From an uncultured Pelagimonas sp. (GTDB taxonomy: Bacteria; Pseudomonadota; Alphaproteobacteria; Rhodobacterales; Rhodobacteraceae), in the NCBI RefSeq assembly GCF_947498515.1, contig NZ_CANMKO010000009.1, positions 1 through 64,000 on the forward strand: a stretch of 64,000 bases of DNA, read 5' to 3'. The notes beneath the pieces are model-generated. The model was not told the origin of the DNA, made no database searches, and was given only the letters and a program-made list of their open reading frames with translations. The first letter of the stretch is position 1. Each line of letters begins with the position of its first letter. Positions 1-8,526 of this stretch are shown one piece after another. Both the position numbers and the translations under genes were made by a program.

Positions 1-77
1 ACGGCAGCGGCGACGGATACATCACCGCCATCCGCTTTAACGACACAACCCCAACCGACTTCGCGGCCGCGAATTTC
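1..77 (+). repeat. Exact 77-bp repeat, copy 1
   Basis: These bases are identical to 1090-1166, in the same reading frame and orientation. They encode the end of an RTX inter-block module (residues GSGDGYITAIRFNDT and beyond). The true repeat unit probably extends left of the window. Confidence 0.95.
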
Positions 78-1640
78 ACCCCGCCGTACCCACCCGACGG
101 CAGCGTCCCTTTAGGTGTTGTGCTGACTGGGACAGCTGGGGCTGACTCTCTGACGGGTACGATTGGGGCGGATACCATTATTGGACTTGAGGGCAACGAC
201 ACGTTGACCGGGGCCGCTTCCGGAGATTCGATTGACGGTGGTACGGGATCGGATCGTCTCTTGGGCGAGGCTGGGGATGATGTTTTGCTCGGTGGTGACG
301 GGGCGGATTCGCTTTATGGTCAGGACGGTGATGATGTCTTGGAAGGCGGTCTGGGCAATGACCGTCTGGACGGCGGTCGCGGTTCCAACGTGCTTCGCGG
401 CGGCGACGGCGACGACTATATGAGCGGCTACAATAGCACCGGAAATCTGTTTGAAGGCGGGCTCGGCGACGATACGGTCTACGGATACAACGCAGGCGGC
501 GACAACGTCGTTCTGGGTGGCGACGGTGACGACGAGCTACAGATTTATCACAACAACGGCACAGGCGGATCGAACCAAATGGACGGCGGCCTGGGCAATG
601 ACCAAGTCTATGCGAGCGGCGACAACAACACGATTACCGGCGGTGACGGCAACGACACGATTGGCGGCGGTGGTCTTGTGGACGGCGGGGCCGGTCATGA
701 CCAGATGTACGGCGGCACCAATGCGCAAGATACGTTGCTTGGCGGGACTGGAAATGACTCCATTTCCGGTGTCGGATCGCGCGCTTCCGACGTCGTGGAT
801 GCCGGTGATGGGAACGATTTGGTACAGCTCTCTGTCGAGGCCAATTACAACACTGTTTCGACCGTAACGCTTGGTGCCGGAGCAGATGTGGTGCGTTTGG
901 ACGGTTTGTATCAGAGCGGCACGGGGCATACTGTGATCACCGACTTTGATGTGACCGAGGATGTCATCGACATTGATCTCTACCTGACCGCCCGTTTGAC
1001 AGGGTGGGACGGGGCGTCCAACCCGTTTGGGGCCGGGTTTATGCGCCTGCAGGCCGATGGAACCGACACCCTTTTGCAGATCGATACCAACGGCAGCGGC
1101 GACGGATACATCACCGCCATCCGCTTTAACGACACAACCCCAACCGACTTCGCGGCCGCGAATTTCCTTGTCGATGTGGCGACCAGCGAAGGCTATGAGC
1201 CCGATGGCAGTGGCATCTTTGGGAATACGGTAACTGGAACCGCCGCAGCGGATAACCTAGTTGGAAGCATAGGAGATGACCAACTAAATGGGCTTGCTGG
1301 CGACGACAGCATCGATGGTGGAAACGGTGCGGATAGTCTCTCTGGTGGCGGCGACAACGACACCCTTAGCGGCGGATTTGGCGATGATACCCTAACCGGG
1401 GGCAGCGGTTCTGATGTCTTCGTTTTCAACACCGGTACAGGGAACGACGTCATTACTGATTTCGATGAAACTGTCGATCTGGTTCAGCTAGCCGGTGGTG
1501 TAAGCATTGTCACAATGGGTGAAATTGATACCGACGGAATTGGCGGCAACGATGCAACGCTTGTGATGTTGTCGGATCAAAGTTCGGTGCTTCTGGAAAA
1601 CGTCGTTGGCTTAGTGGATCCCGCAGATTTGCTCAGTTGA
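3..1640 (+). CDS. RTX calcium-binding repeat protein, C-terminal part (5' end outside window)
   Basis: The reading frame is open from base 3, so the gene begins left of the window; the GTG at 120 is only an internal valine. The visible 545 residues hold two blocks of RTX nonapeptides of the GGxGxDxLx type (for example GGDGADSLY, GGLGNDRLD and GGSGSDVFV), which fold into calcium-binding beta-rolls. Each block is followed by a non-repeat module containing a V-I-T-D-F-D stretch. The last residues (DPADLLS) resemble the hydrophobic end of a type I secretion signal, so export through an ABC/MFP/TolC channel is likely. No secretion gene is in the window. No catalytic domain is visible; the missing N-terminal part could carry an enzyme or adhesin domain. 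Bases 1-77 recur exactly at 1090-1166, so the protein is built of modules of about 363 residues. Confidence 0.9.
   Translation, partial: GSGDGYITAIRFNDTTPTDFAAANFTPPYPPDGSVPLGVVLTGTAGADSLTGTIGADTIIGLEGNDTLTGAASGDSIDGGTGSDRLLGEAGDDVLLGGDGADSLYGQDGDDVLEGGLGNDRLDGGRGSNVLRGGDGDDYMSGYNSTGNLFEGGLGDDTVYGYNAGGDNVVLGGDGDDELQIYHNNGTGGSNQMDGGLGNDQVYASGDNNTITGGDGNDTIGGGGLVDGGAGHDQMYGGTNAQDTLLGGTGNDSISGVGSRASDVVDAGDGNDLVQLSVEANYNTVSTVTLGAGADVVRLDGLYQSGTGHTVITDFDVTEDVIDIDLYLTARLTGWDGASNPFGAGFMRLQADGTDTLLQIDTNGSGDGYITAIRFNDTTPTDFAAANFLVDVATSEGYEPDGSGIFGNTVTGTAAADNLVGSIGDDQLNGLAGDDSIDGGNGADSLSGGGDNDTLSGGFGDDTLTGGSGSDVFVFNTGTGNDVITDFDETVDLVQLAGGVSIVTMGEIDTDGIGGNDATLVMLSDQSSVLLENVVGLVDPADLLS
1090..1166 (+). 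repeat. Exact 77-bp repeat, copy 2
   Basis: Second copy of bases 1-77, exactly 1,089 bp (363 codons) downstream. After the identical part the two copies diverge in DNA but still match in protein pattern (Y-x-PDGS, then TGTAxADxLxG). This points to an old module duplication with a recently homogenised segment. Confidence 0.95.
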
Positions 1641-1688
1641 GACACTGGCTTTGGTCAGCGTCTTGCGGGCTGGCCTTGGGCGTTGCAT

Positions 1689-1729
1689 TTTGTGAACCAA
1701 TTGGTGTGCCCCATCAATCGGTTCACAAA
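1689..1729. promoter_or_regulatory. Long hairpin between the RTX gene and the TIGR03032 gene
   Basis: The arms TTTGTGAACC (1689-1698) and GGTTCACAAA (1720-1729) are perfectly complementary over 10 bp. After one mismatch a further 4 bp (1700-1703 with 1715-1718) also pair. No T-run follows on either strand, so it is a poor intrinsic terminator. It ends about 20 bp before the next start codon and may be an operator or an mRNA-stabilising structure. Confidence 0.45.
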
Positions 1730-1749
1730 TGGAATAGGTGAAAAGATAC

Positions 1750-2793
1750 ATGGAATTCCACTTCTCGCGACTATTTCCGGCATGGCTAAAATCGCAAAGA
1801 CTAAGTTTGGCGGTTTCAGCCTACCAAGTTGGCAAACTGTTGCTCATTGGGTCAACAGAAGATGGTCGTGTTTCCATATTTGACCGAAGTTTTCCGAGGT
1901 GCATGGGGATCAGCCTAACGCAAAATGGCTTTTTTGTTAGCACCCTGGCACATTTATGGGAGTTTTCAGACTTTGGGGCCGACCATGCCGTGACTGGTGG
2001 TTATGACACAGCCTATGTTCCATTGAAAACGCATCTAGTTGGCGATGTGGACATTCACGATGTGTGTACCACATCAGATAACAGCCCGCTTTTTGTTGTG
2101 ACACGGTACAATTGTATTGCTGGACTCTCTGACACAAGAAATTTTGAGGTAAAGTGGACCCCACCATTTATCGACAAAATTGCCGCCGAAGACCGGTGTC
2201 ATCTCAATGGGTTAGCTATTGATGAAGAAGGAGCCCGGCTTGTTACTGGATTGAAAATGTCCAACGTGTCCGATGGTTGGAGAAGAAAAAGATCAGGCAA
2301 TGGATTTTTGATGGATGTCCAAAGCAATAAGATATTATTGTCTGATTTACACATGCCACATTCCCCAAGATTGCACGATGGGAAAGCTTACTTTCTGGAA
2401 AGCGGTCGTGGTACACTTTGCTCAATGGATTTGGAAACGCAAAAGGTTCAAAATATTTGCGCTTTTCCTGGGTTCCCAAGAGGGCTCGCTTTTCACGGCC
2501 GCTATGCGATAGTCGGAGTTTCTCGCGAACGTAGCGGCAGTGGTGGTTTTGGTGACTTGCCGCTGCAAGCTAAATTACAGGATGACGGCATTGAACAAGC
2601 GTGCGGTATTTTCGTCATTAATTTGCTAACGGGTGATATTGAGCACTCCATAGAGTTTTCGCAAGGTGTCGATGAATTGTTTGATGTGTGCCCATTGCCA
2701 GGGGTTCGGCAGCCGATGGCGTATGGAACCAACTTGGACGATTTGAGGCTCATTGTGAAACCAACTATTGGGTCGCAGTATTCTACAAAGTAG
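1750..2793 (+). CDS. TIGR03032/DUF4915 family protein, function unknown
   Basis: A 347-residue protein with the hallmark segments of the TIGR03032 (DUF4915) family: HLNGLA, then MPHSPR followed by a SGRG turn, then PGFPRGLAF and a VG-S stretch, and CGIFVINLLTG near the end. These look like blades of a beta-propeller, but no activity has been established that I can name. There is no signal peptide or membrane segment. A GTG at 1738 is in frame, but AGGTGA at 1736-1741 sits 8 nt before the ATG at 1750, which I prefer. Codon use is visibly AT-richer than in genes from 5 kb onward, which suggests transfer together with the neighbouring RTX gene. Confidence 0.75.
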   Translation: MEFHFSRLFPAWLKSQRLSLAVSAYQVGKLLLIGSTEDGRVSIFDRSFPRCMGISLTQNGFFVSTLAHLWEFSDFGADHAVTGGYDTAYVPLKTHLVGDVDIHDVCTTSDNSPLFVVTRYNCIAGLSDTRNFEVKWTPPFIDKIAAEDRCHLNGLAIDEEGARLVTGLKMSNVSDGWRRKRSGNGFLMDVQSNKILLSDLHMPHSPRLHDGKAYFLESGRGTLCSMDLETQKVQNICAFPGFPRGLAFHGRYAIVGVSRERSGSGGFGDLPLQAKLQDDGIEQACGIFVINLLTGDIEHSIEFSQGVDELFDVCPLPGVRQPMAYGTNLDDLRLIVKPTIGSQYSTK

Positions 2794-3135
2794 CGATTCA
2801 AGAATTCACCTTTGACTCATACACAAAGATTTGTTGGACGGTTCAGATTGTGCGTTTCCTCCGGTCTGAAAGCCACCCCAAAGCGGTGTCCCAAATACTC
2901 TTAGGAATTCAAAACCTGTGTCGGGCTTGGGTGCCTGCTAGCCGTTTGGCTGGCGATTAGTGCCGTTCCCCTTCCGATTGCGACTATTCGAAAACAACGC
3001 GGCTAAGATAGTTTTCCGCTTATCCCTAAGAATTTAACCGCGAGCGAAGCAGCCTCCGGATACAATATTCAAGTCGTGTTGCTGCAACCAAATTCTAAAA
3101 CATTTTATTTTACACTGCATAAGAAACAAAGGCGC
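2794..3135. other. 342-bp stretch without a supported gene
   Basis: This AT-rich gap separates the rightward TIGR03032 gene from the leftward GST gene. Short open frames here lack ribosome sites and recognisable composition. A small stem (GCTAGCC at 2938 with GGCTGGC near 2948) has no T-run. I see no promoter or RNA gene I can support. Confidence 0.5.
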
Positions 3136-3768
3136 TTAAAAAGGTGGGAAAGTATTTCCCTGAGTATTTTCATGCCAAGGTGAGTGTTTTTGCATGATCC
3201 GAGAAAACTTTTCACTGGTTGTAAAACGGTCTAGCCAGCCGGCTACAGAGTGAAACTGACCATCTTGAAATTTCGCTATGTCGATATTCGCGAACTGTCT
3301 CACAAATGGTAAAATGGCGTAATCGGCCAAAGTTGGGCGGTCGAATATCCATGTGTCAATTTTCTCATCCAAGGCGGAGAGAAACTCATTGGCAAGGCGT
3401 CGTTCAATTGTTTCATCGGCATCTGGATAGCGAGTGATATACTTTGTTCGGTCCAGATTTTCTTTAAAGGGGCCGTCGCATCTTTCTATCCATTCAAACC
3501 CTTCATCAGGCATAATCAACCAGCTTTCTGGATCATGCTGGTTAAGAGACCACTTCATAATATCCAGGCTTTCGTCGATCACGCCTTTGTTGTGCACCAA
3601 ACAAGGAACCGTTGCGGATGGTGACGCAGCCAAAAACGACGGCGGCTTGTCTCTTAGAACAACCTCACGCAATTCAGTTTTAACTTGTGAGCTGTCTATA
3701 GCGAGGCGTGCCCGCATTGCATATGGACACCGTCGAAAGCTGTACAAAATGGGTGTTTGGCTGGACAT
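3136..3768 (-). CDS. Glutathione S-transferase family protein
   Basis: A 210-residue protein with a thioredoxin-fold N-terminus (YSFRRCPYAMRAR, CPYA at residues 14-17) and a short helical C-terminal half carrying the LADYAILPF segment typical of GST domains. The usual cis-proline position is present in ATVPCLV. The CPYA motif suggests a cysteine-type GST doing glutathione-dependent reduction or deglutathionylation rather than classical conjugation; the substrate cannot be read from the sequence. It starts 6 bp after the stop of the MYG1-type gene, so the two are probably one transcript. Confidence 0.8.
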   Translation of the reverse strand: MSSQTPILYSFRRCPYAMRARLAIDSSQVKTELREVVLRDKPPSFLAASPSATVPCLVHNKGVIDESLDIMKWSLNQHDPESWLIMPDEGFEWIERCDGPFKENLDRTKYITRYPDADETIERRLANEFLSALDEKIDTWIFDRPTLADYAILPFVRQFANIDIAKFQDGQFHSVAGWLDRFTTSEKFSRIMQKHSPWHENTQGNTFPPF

Positions 3769-3774
3769 GTTAGT

Positions 3775-4701
3775 CTACTTGCTCAACACATTGTCTACAG
3801 CGATTTGAGCCATGGCCAATATGGCTTTTCTCGACGTTGCCGCCGCAATGAACAACCCGTTGTGACAAAAAGTTGCGCCTGTTACGCCCGACACACGTTC
3901 TAGGTCAATATTGGTCAAACCGCCCCATTCTTGTGGTAGGTTCGCACGTAATTCAAAGCTATCTTTTGTGGTTCGGATGCCGCCGAGAGCCCAATCCCCT
4001 TGGCCCCTTGGGTGGACAACGAACAACAAGTGTTCTGCTTTTGCACTATTAACCGCACTCCAAAAGGGCATGCCCTTAGGGAGTTCGAGAACGTGTTTCC
4101 CTTCGGATTCCTTTATCGCCAACTTCACGAGGTTTTCTGCCCGTAAATGAGCTGCGGCTTGTGAGACTTGGGCTTCGATGAAAAGTTTGGCCACTTTGAC
4201 CGCGTCATGGAATGCCAAGTTTTCCCCTTCGGCCTTCTCTGAATCAAAGGTCGGTTTTAACGTTTCAAGAAGGTTGGGAAGTGTTAAAGGAGACAAAATA
4301 TCGGCGACAGACGGGTCTATTGCGCCATTATCCAAAAGATCGATGGGGAGAACGAAACTGGTGTCGATGCTCTTGTGAACGATCTCTATTTGGTCGGTGG
4401 GAACGTTTTGTGTCCCAAGATACGCTCTCCCAAAATGCTCCCATATGAGCCCGAATGAGCTATAGGGTTGACCATCTTTGCGGAGGGGGGCCCCGCGTTG
4501 ATGGTGGTCATAAGCATGAATAGACGCATCAAAAACGCCACCGACATCATAGACTATTTTGTCGGGAGACGCGGAAATCCACTCTTTCGAACGACTGCGA
4601 ACTATCTTCGCACTCGGAAACAATGTGGACAGTACCGCAGTTGAACAAAGCTCATCTGCGTGAAAACCACCGGAGTGCGTAACTAGATATTCTGGGTTCA
4701 T
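3775..4701 (-). CDS. MYG1/UPF0160 family metal-dependent hydrolase
   Basis: A 308-residue protein with the two signature blocks of the MYG1 (UPF0160) family: THSGGFHADE at residues 8-17 and YDHHQRG near residue 64, whose His and Asp residues form the DHH-like metal site. Length is normal for bacterial members. Eukaryotic MYG1 is reported as a 3'-5' RNA exonuclease; the bacterial role is unknown to me. It is the first gene of a two-gene leftward unit with the GST. A compound inverted repeat lies 20-70 bp upstream of its start. Confidence 0.85.
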   Translation of the reverse strand: MNPEYLVTHSGGFHADELCSTAVLSTLFPSAKIVRSRSKEWISASPDKIVYDVGGVFDASIHAYDHHQRGAPLRKDGQPYSSFGLIWEHFGRAYLGTQNVPTDQIEIVHKSIDTSFVLPIDLLDNGAIDPSVADILSPLTLPNLLETLKPTFDSEKAEGENLAFHDAVKVAKLFIEAQVSQAAAHLRAENLVKLAIKESEGKHVLELPKGMPFWSAVNSAKAEHLLFVVHPRGQGDWALGGIRTTKDSFELRANLPQEWGGLTNIDLERVSGVTGATFCHNGLFIAAATSRKAILAMAQIAVDNVLSK

Positions 4702-5013
4702 TTCGCCTCCGGCTTCGCTCAGGTTACTTTCTACAAGCTAAATGAGGATTAATCCCCTCAAAAAGTAACTTTCAACTGCTGCTTTTGTTTTAAACTGCCC
4801 GTCATAAGTTGCAGGGCGATTTTCGGTTCGAGAACGAAATCGTCGGATGATTTCAAACCGTCGACGAAAGGACTTGCCGAGCTGGACATCCCGCGTCAAC
4901 ACTTCCGCAAACCCGGTTTTCAGGTTGACTTGATCTGGGTGTCGCCGAAAAAGCGAAACAATACAATCTAGGTTAGATAAAACACCATCGTACGTTCGCT
5001 AGGAGAAACACAT
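4702..5013. other. Divergent intergenic region between the MYG1-type gene and the aldolase
   Basis: 312 bp between divergently read genes. Besides the nested repeats at 4723-4769 it holds a possible aldolase -10 (TACAAT, 4962-4967) without a well-spaced -35. An open frame of about 50 codons ending at 4972 has no start or ribosome site and may be a decayed gene end; I do not call it. Confidence 0.5.
4723..4769. promoter_or_regulatory. Nested inverted repeats upstream of the MYG1-type gene
   Basis: The outer arms GTTACTTT (4723-4730) and AAAGTAAC (4762-4769) are perfectly complementary. They enclose a second perfect palindrome, GGATTAATCC (4746-4755). The location just before the MYG1-type start suggests an operator, but no regulator gene is adjacent. 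Confidence 0.4.
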
Positions 5014-5790
5014 ATGCCAGCCCCTCTTAATCCTCTTAAACAAGCGTTGAAAAGCAAGGAGCTGCAAGTTGGTTGCTGGGTTGGTTTTGGCAACTCCTAT
5101 ACAACTGAAATCATGTGTTCGGCGGGATTTGATTGGCTTTTGGTAGATGGCGAACACGCACCCAACGATTTGCGCTCGATCATGTCACAGCTGCAGGTTA
5201 TCGATCCGTCGCCGGCCCATGCTGTGGTGCGGGTGCCTGTGGGTGACGTTGCATTGATGAAGCAGGTTCTTGAGATTGGGGCGCAATCAATCTTGGTTCC
5301 TATGGTTGAAAGCGTTGAACAAGCTTCCGAGTTGGTGCGATCGGTTCAGTATCCGCCGCGCGGCATTCGTGGCGTTGGTTCTGCTTTGGGACGCTCGTCA
5401 GGATTTGCAGCCATTCCGGACTATGCGACCACAGCGGACGATCAGATTTGCCTGATCTTGCAGGTCGAAAACCGTTTGGGTTTGGACGCCTTGGATGGGA
5501 TTTTGGCGCTTGATAATGTCGATGCGGTTTTTGTAGGGCCTGCGGATCTCGCCGCCGATTTGGGCCATCTTGGCAACCCGTCGCACCCGGATGTTGAGGC
5601 GATCATCGCCGAGACCTTGCAAAAAATTACGGCCTCTGGGAAAGCTGCCGGAATCCTGACCACCGACTTGGCCGCTGCAAAGCGCTACGTCGATCTTGGG
5701 GCGACATTTGTTGGGGCAGGGATCGACGTGACTTTGTTCGCGCAGGCCGCCCGGGCGCTTGGGCAATCGGCCCAGAACCTCAAGGATTAA
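5014..5790 (+). CDS. HpcH/HpaI family aldolase (2-oxo acid aldolase)
   Basis: A 258-residue class II pyruvate aldolase. The catalytic histidine lies in VDGEHAPNDL (His48), the pyruvate-binding arginine is Arg73, and the metal ligands are the Glu of QVENRLGLDALDGI and the Asp of VFVGPADLAADLG. Members cleave 4-hydroxy-2-oxoheptanedioate, 2-dehydro-3-deoxyglucarate or related acids into pyruvate plus an aldehyde; which one applies cannot be decided here, because no aromatic or glucarate pathway gene lies beside it. AGGAGA about 6 nt upstream supports the ATG. Its end overlaps the convergent modC by 4 bp. Confidence 0.85.
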   Translation: MPAPLNPLKQALKSKELQVGCWVGFGNSYTTEIMCSAGFDWLLVDGEHAPNDLRSIMSQLQVIDPSPAHAVVRVPVGDVALMKQVLEIGAQSILVPMVESVEQASELVRSVQYPPRGIRGVGSALGRSSGFAAIPDYATTADDQICLILQVENRLGLDALDGILALDNVDAVFVGPADLAADLGHLGNPSHPDVEAIIAETLQKITASGKAAGILTTDLAAAKRYVDLGATFVGAGIDVTLFAQAARALGQSAQNLKD

Positions 5791-6872
5791 GCGCCACCTA
5801 CATCTTGGGGGGCGACCGACACGGTTTTGACCACCGCATGACACGGGGTACCCTCGCGCAACTCCATGGCATTGGCGGAGCGCCGGGTCACACGTGCCAG
5901 TATTTTGCCCGCAGGTGTTACGAGCGACACGATCGCGCCGGGGCCATCTCCGGCGCGAATGGCTTCGATTGTCCCCGGCAGGATATTCAGGGCGGAAAGA
6001 CCTTCGGGCCGGTGGCGGGACAAGATAACATCCTGTGCCGCAATCCGAACCCGCACCTCAGAGCCGATGGGTTTTGAGAGTTTAGGCAGAAACAAGGGAA
6101 TCCCCCCGGCCGACAACTCGCTCAACCCATCCGAGTGGTGCGCCGTTATTTTGGCTTGCAAGATTGCCCCTGCGGCACGTACGCCGGTCGGCGTAAAGCT
6201 TGGGTCGCTCAACACATCAGCGGCGCTCCCCTGGCGGGCTATTTTGCCATTTTCCAAAGCGACGACCGTTGTGGCCAGACGGGCAACTTCGACGGCGGAG
6301 TGGCTGACATACAGAATGGGCACCTTTGTTTCGTCGCGCAGGGTCTCAAAATAGGGCAAAATCTCTGCTTTGCGGGCGTCGTCCAATGCGGCAAGGGGCT
6401 CATCTGCCAGAATTAATTCTGGACCCGCGAGAAGGGCGCGCCCAATGGCAATGCGTTGTTTTTCCCCACCGGATAGGCCCACTGGTCTTCGCTCAAGCAA
6501 ATCACCAATGCCCAACATCTCAACAACCCGCGAAAGGCTTACCTTGCGCGCACCGCGGGGGGCAAACCATTGTCCGAACTTCAGGTTTTGGAGAACGCTA
6601 AGATGCGGAAAAAGCCGCGCGTCTTGGAAGACATAGCCAAGGCGACGTTTGTGAACCGGGAGGTTAATACCTGCCGAGCTGTCGAAAAGCATCCGATCAT
6701 CGACTATGATCCGCCCTGTGTCGGGGCGCAACAAGCCGGCGACGGCGTTGATCACGGTCGTTTTGCCGGTTCCTGAACGACCAAATAAAACGGTCAAACC
6801 ATCCGGAGCCTCAAAGCTTAGGTCGAAATGCGTGTCCCCAAGCCGATGTTGTATGTTGACAGACAGCCCCAT
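5787..6872 (-). CDS. modC: Molybdate ABC transporter ATP-binding protein ModC
   Basis: A 361-residue ABC ATPase with Walker A GRSGTGKTT (31-39), signature LSGGEKQR (133-140), Walker B LILADE (153-158) and a C-terminal Mop/TOBE regulatory domain from about residue 290. It powers molybdate import together with ModA and ModB. The start overlaps the modB stop by one base (TGATG), so it is translationally coupled. The gene order modA-modB-modC, read leftwards, is the classical one. I saw no ModE-type palindrome upstream of the operon. Confidence 0.95.
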   Translation of the reverse strand: MGLSVNIQHRLGDTHFDLSFEAPDGLTVLFGRSGTGKTTVINAVAGLLRPDTGRIIVDDRMLFDSSAGINLPVHKRRLGYVFQDARLFPHLSVLQNLKFGQWFAPRGARKVSLSRVVEMLGIGDLLERRPVGLSGGEKQRIAIGRALLAGPELILADEPLAALDDARKAEILPYFETLRDETKVPILYVSHSAVEVARLATTVVALENGKIARQGSAADVLSDPSFTPTGVRAAGAILQAKITAHHSDGLSELSAGGIPLFLPKLSKPIGSEVRVRIAAQDVILSRHRPEGLSALNILPGTIEAIRAGDGPGAIVSLVTPAGKILARVTRRSANAMELREGTPCHAVVKTVSVAPQDVGGA

Positions 6873-7561
6873 CAGCGACCGATCCTTTGTGCCATCCGTC
6901 GGGCGAGAACTTCGGATAGGATCAACGCCCCAAGCGCAACGACAACTGAAATAGCGACCAAACGAAGGGCCGATGCCTCACCACCCGGCACCTGTAGGAA
7001 CGCGTAAATTGCCGAGGGCAGGGTTTGGGTTTGTCCGGGTATGTTTGAGACAAAGGTGATGGTCGCGCCAAATTCCCCCATGGCTTTGGCAAAGGCCAAA
7101 ATAGCCCCGGCAAGAACACCGGGAAGGATCAGCGGCAGGGTTACAGTCACAAAGACCCAAACCCGAGATGCCCCCAGCGTTGCGGCGGCTTCTTCCAATT
7201 TTGGATCGACCGCCTCTATCGACAATCGCATGGCCCGAACCATCAAGGGAAAACCCATGATCGCGGCGGCCAATGCTGCTCCGGTCCAGCGAAAGGCCAA
7301 TGTAATGCCCATGTCATGTAGGATCGACCCGACCGGCCCACGAATGCCAAAGGTCAGCAAAAGCAAATAGCCGGTGACAACAGGCGGCAAAATAAGCGGC
7401 AGATGCACCAACCCGTTTAGGATTTGGCGCCCCGGAAAATCCCACCGGGCCAGCGCATAGGCGATGAACAACCCAAAGGGTAAGGCCAAAGCCGTCGCCC
7501 AAAGCGACACGCGCAAAGATAGGGCGACCGCGCTCCATTCTTCGGGGCTTAGCCAATCCAT
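6872..7561 (-). CDS. modB: Molybdate ABC transporter permease ModB
   Basis: A 229-residue inner-membrane permease with about five hydrophobic helices and the cytoplasmic EAA loop (EEAAATLGASRVWVFVTVTLP) that docks on ModC. The length matches ModB. It starts 3 bp after the modA stop and ends in a one-base overlap with modC. Confidence 0.95.
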   Translation of the reverse strand: MDWLSPEEWSAVALSLRVSLWATALALPFGLFIAYALARWDFPGRQILNGLVHLPLILPPVVTGYLLLLTFGIRGPVGSILHDMGITLAFRWTGAALAAAIMGFPLMVRAMRLSIEAVDPKLEEAAATLGASRVWVFVTVTLPLILPGVLAGAILAFAKAMGEFGATITFVSNIPGQTQTLPSAIYAFLQVPGGEASALRLVAISVVVALGALILSEVLARRMAQRIGR

Positions 7562-7564
7562 GGC

Positions 7565-8341
7565 TTATTCCACCAGCACGGAAAACCCGTACTTTTCAAA
7601 GATTGATTTGGCCTGTGCACCTTGCAGATAAGTCATCAGGGTTATGGTCGCGTCTTCGGTGGTGATGGCAACCGCCGGGTATTGAATGGCTGGGTGGCTA
7701 TCACCGGGAATGCGCGCCGCAATGTGAACACGCGGATCGGCCAGTGCGTCGGTTGCGTAGACAATTCCAAACGGGGTCTCGCCAAGGGCGACCAAGGCCA
7801 AAGCGGCGCGGACATTGTCAACCTGAGCCGCCAAGGGCGCGATCTCATCCCACTGGCCCAAGTTTTCAATAGCGGCTTTGCCGTAAATCCCGGCTGGTAC
7901 GGACTGTACCATGGCCATGGCCAACCGACCGCCATCCATCAGCGTGGCTAAGTCGATGGCCTTCCAATCAAGCGCGGCTTGAGGCGTATGAGAAATCAAA
8001 ACCAATTGGTTGCCGAGCAAGTTTATCCGAGTATCCGCGCGTACCGCCCCTTTGCCTTCAAGATAGTCGACCCAATCGCTGTTGGCCGACACAAACACGT
8101 CAGCTGGGGCACCTAACTCTATCTGTCGCGCCAAGGCCGAAGACCCTGCATAAGACACGGTGGCCTTATGGCCAGTTTCCGCCTCAAAGCCGGCAACGGC
8201 CTCGTCCAACGCATTCTTGAGGCTGGCGGCGGCGAACACCGTAACGTCGTCGGCGCGCACAGGGGAGGCGAGCAAAAACACCAAAGCCGCCAGCCCAGCA
8301 AGCCAGCCGCGAAAGAATGATGTGATCTTGTTACCGGTCAT
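7565..8341 (-). CDS. modA: Molybdate-binding periplasmic protein ModA
   Basis: A 258-residue substrate-binding protein. A signal peptide with a hydrophobic core at about residues 12-28 ends in ASPVRA, and the mature protein begins DDVTVFAAASLKNALDE, the typical ModA start. GSSALARQIELGAPADVFVSA and the later VDNVRAALALVALGE segments form the oxyanion site. It delivers molybdate (or tungstate) to ModBC. It is the first gene of the operon and is divergent from threonine synthase across 185 bp. Confidence 0.93.
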   Translation of the reverse strand: MTGNKITSFFRGWLAGLAALVFLLASPVRADDVTVFAAASLKNALDEAVAGFEAETGHKATVSYAGSSALARQIELGAPADVFVSANSDWVDYLEGKGAVRADTRINLLGNQLVLISHTPQAALDWKAIDLATLMDGGRLAMAMVQSVPAGIYGKAAIENLGQWDEIAPLAAQVDNVRAALALVALGETPFGIVYATDALADPRVHIAARIPGDSHPAIQYPAVAITTEDATITLMTYLQGAQAKSIFEKYGFSVLVE

Positions 8342-8526
8342 TTGCCCAATTGAATGACATGTCGGCGCGCGCGCATCTAGCGCAAAAAGCTACACCCATG
8401 GTCGTACAGCAATTTTGCAGCGGTTAATCGGCGATTTGTGTTTTCTTTATCAGAGTTTCCAACCTTGCCGAGCCATGGGCCGCCCCCCTAGCAAAGCGTG
8501 AACCCGCGCGCGAAAGGACCACGCAT

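Noticed and set aside
120-1640. GTG at 120 as the true start of the RTX gene
   Set aside because: The frame is open to the window edge and the upstream residues match an internal module of the same protein.
120-1640. RTX repeats as a CRISPR-like or minisatellite array
   Set aside because: The short repeats are degenerate at DNA level and keep a coding nonapeptide pattern without unique spacers.
4811-4972. Open frame of about 50 codons before the aldolase gene as a gene
   Set aside because: No start codon, ribosome site or recognisable composition; at best a decayed remnant.
8342-8526. ModE box or molybdenum-cofactor riboswitch upstream of modA
   Set aside because: No ATCGCTATATA-type symmetry and no convincing multi-stem leader was seen.
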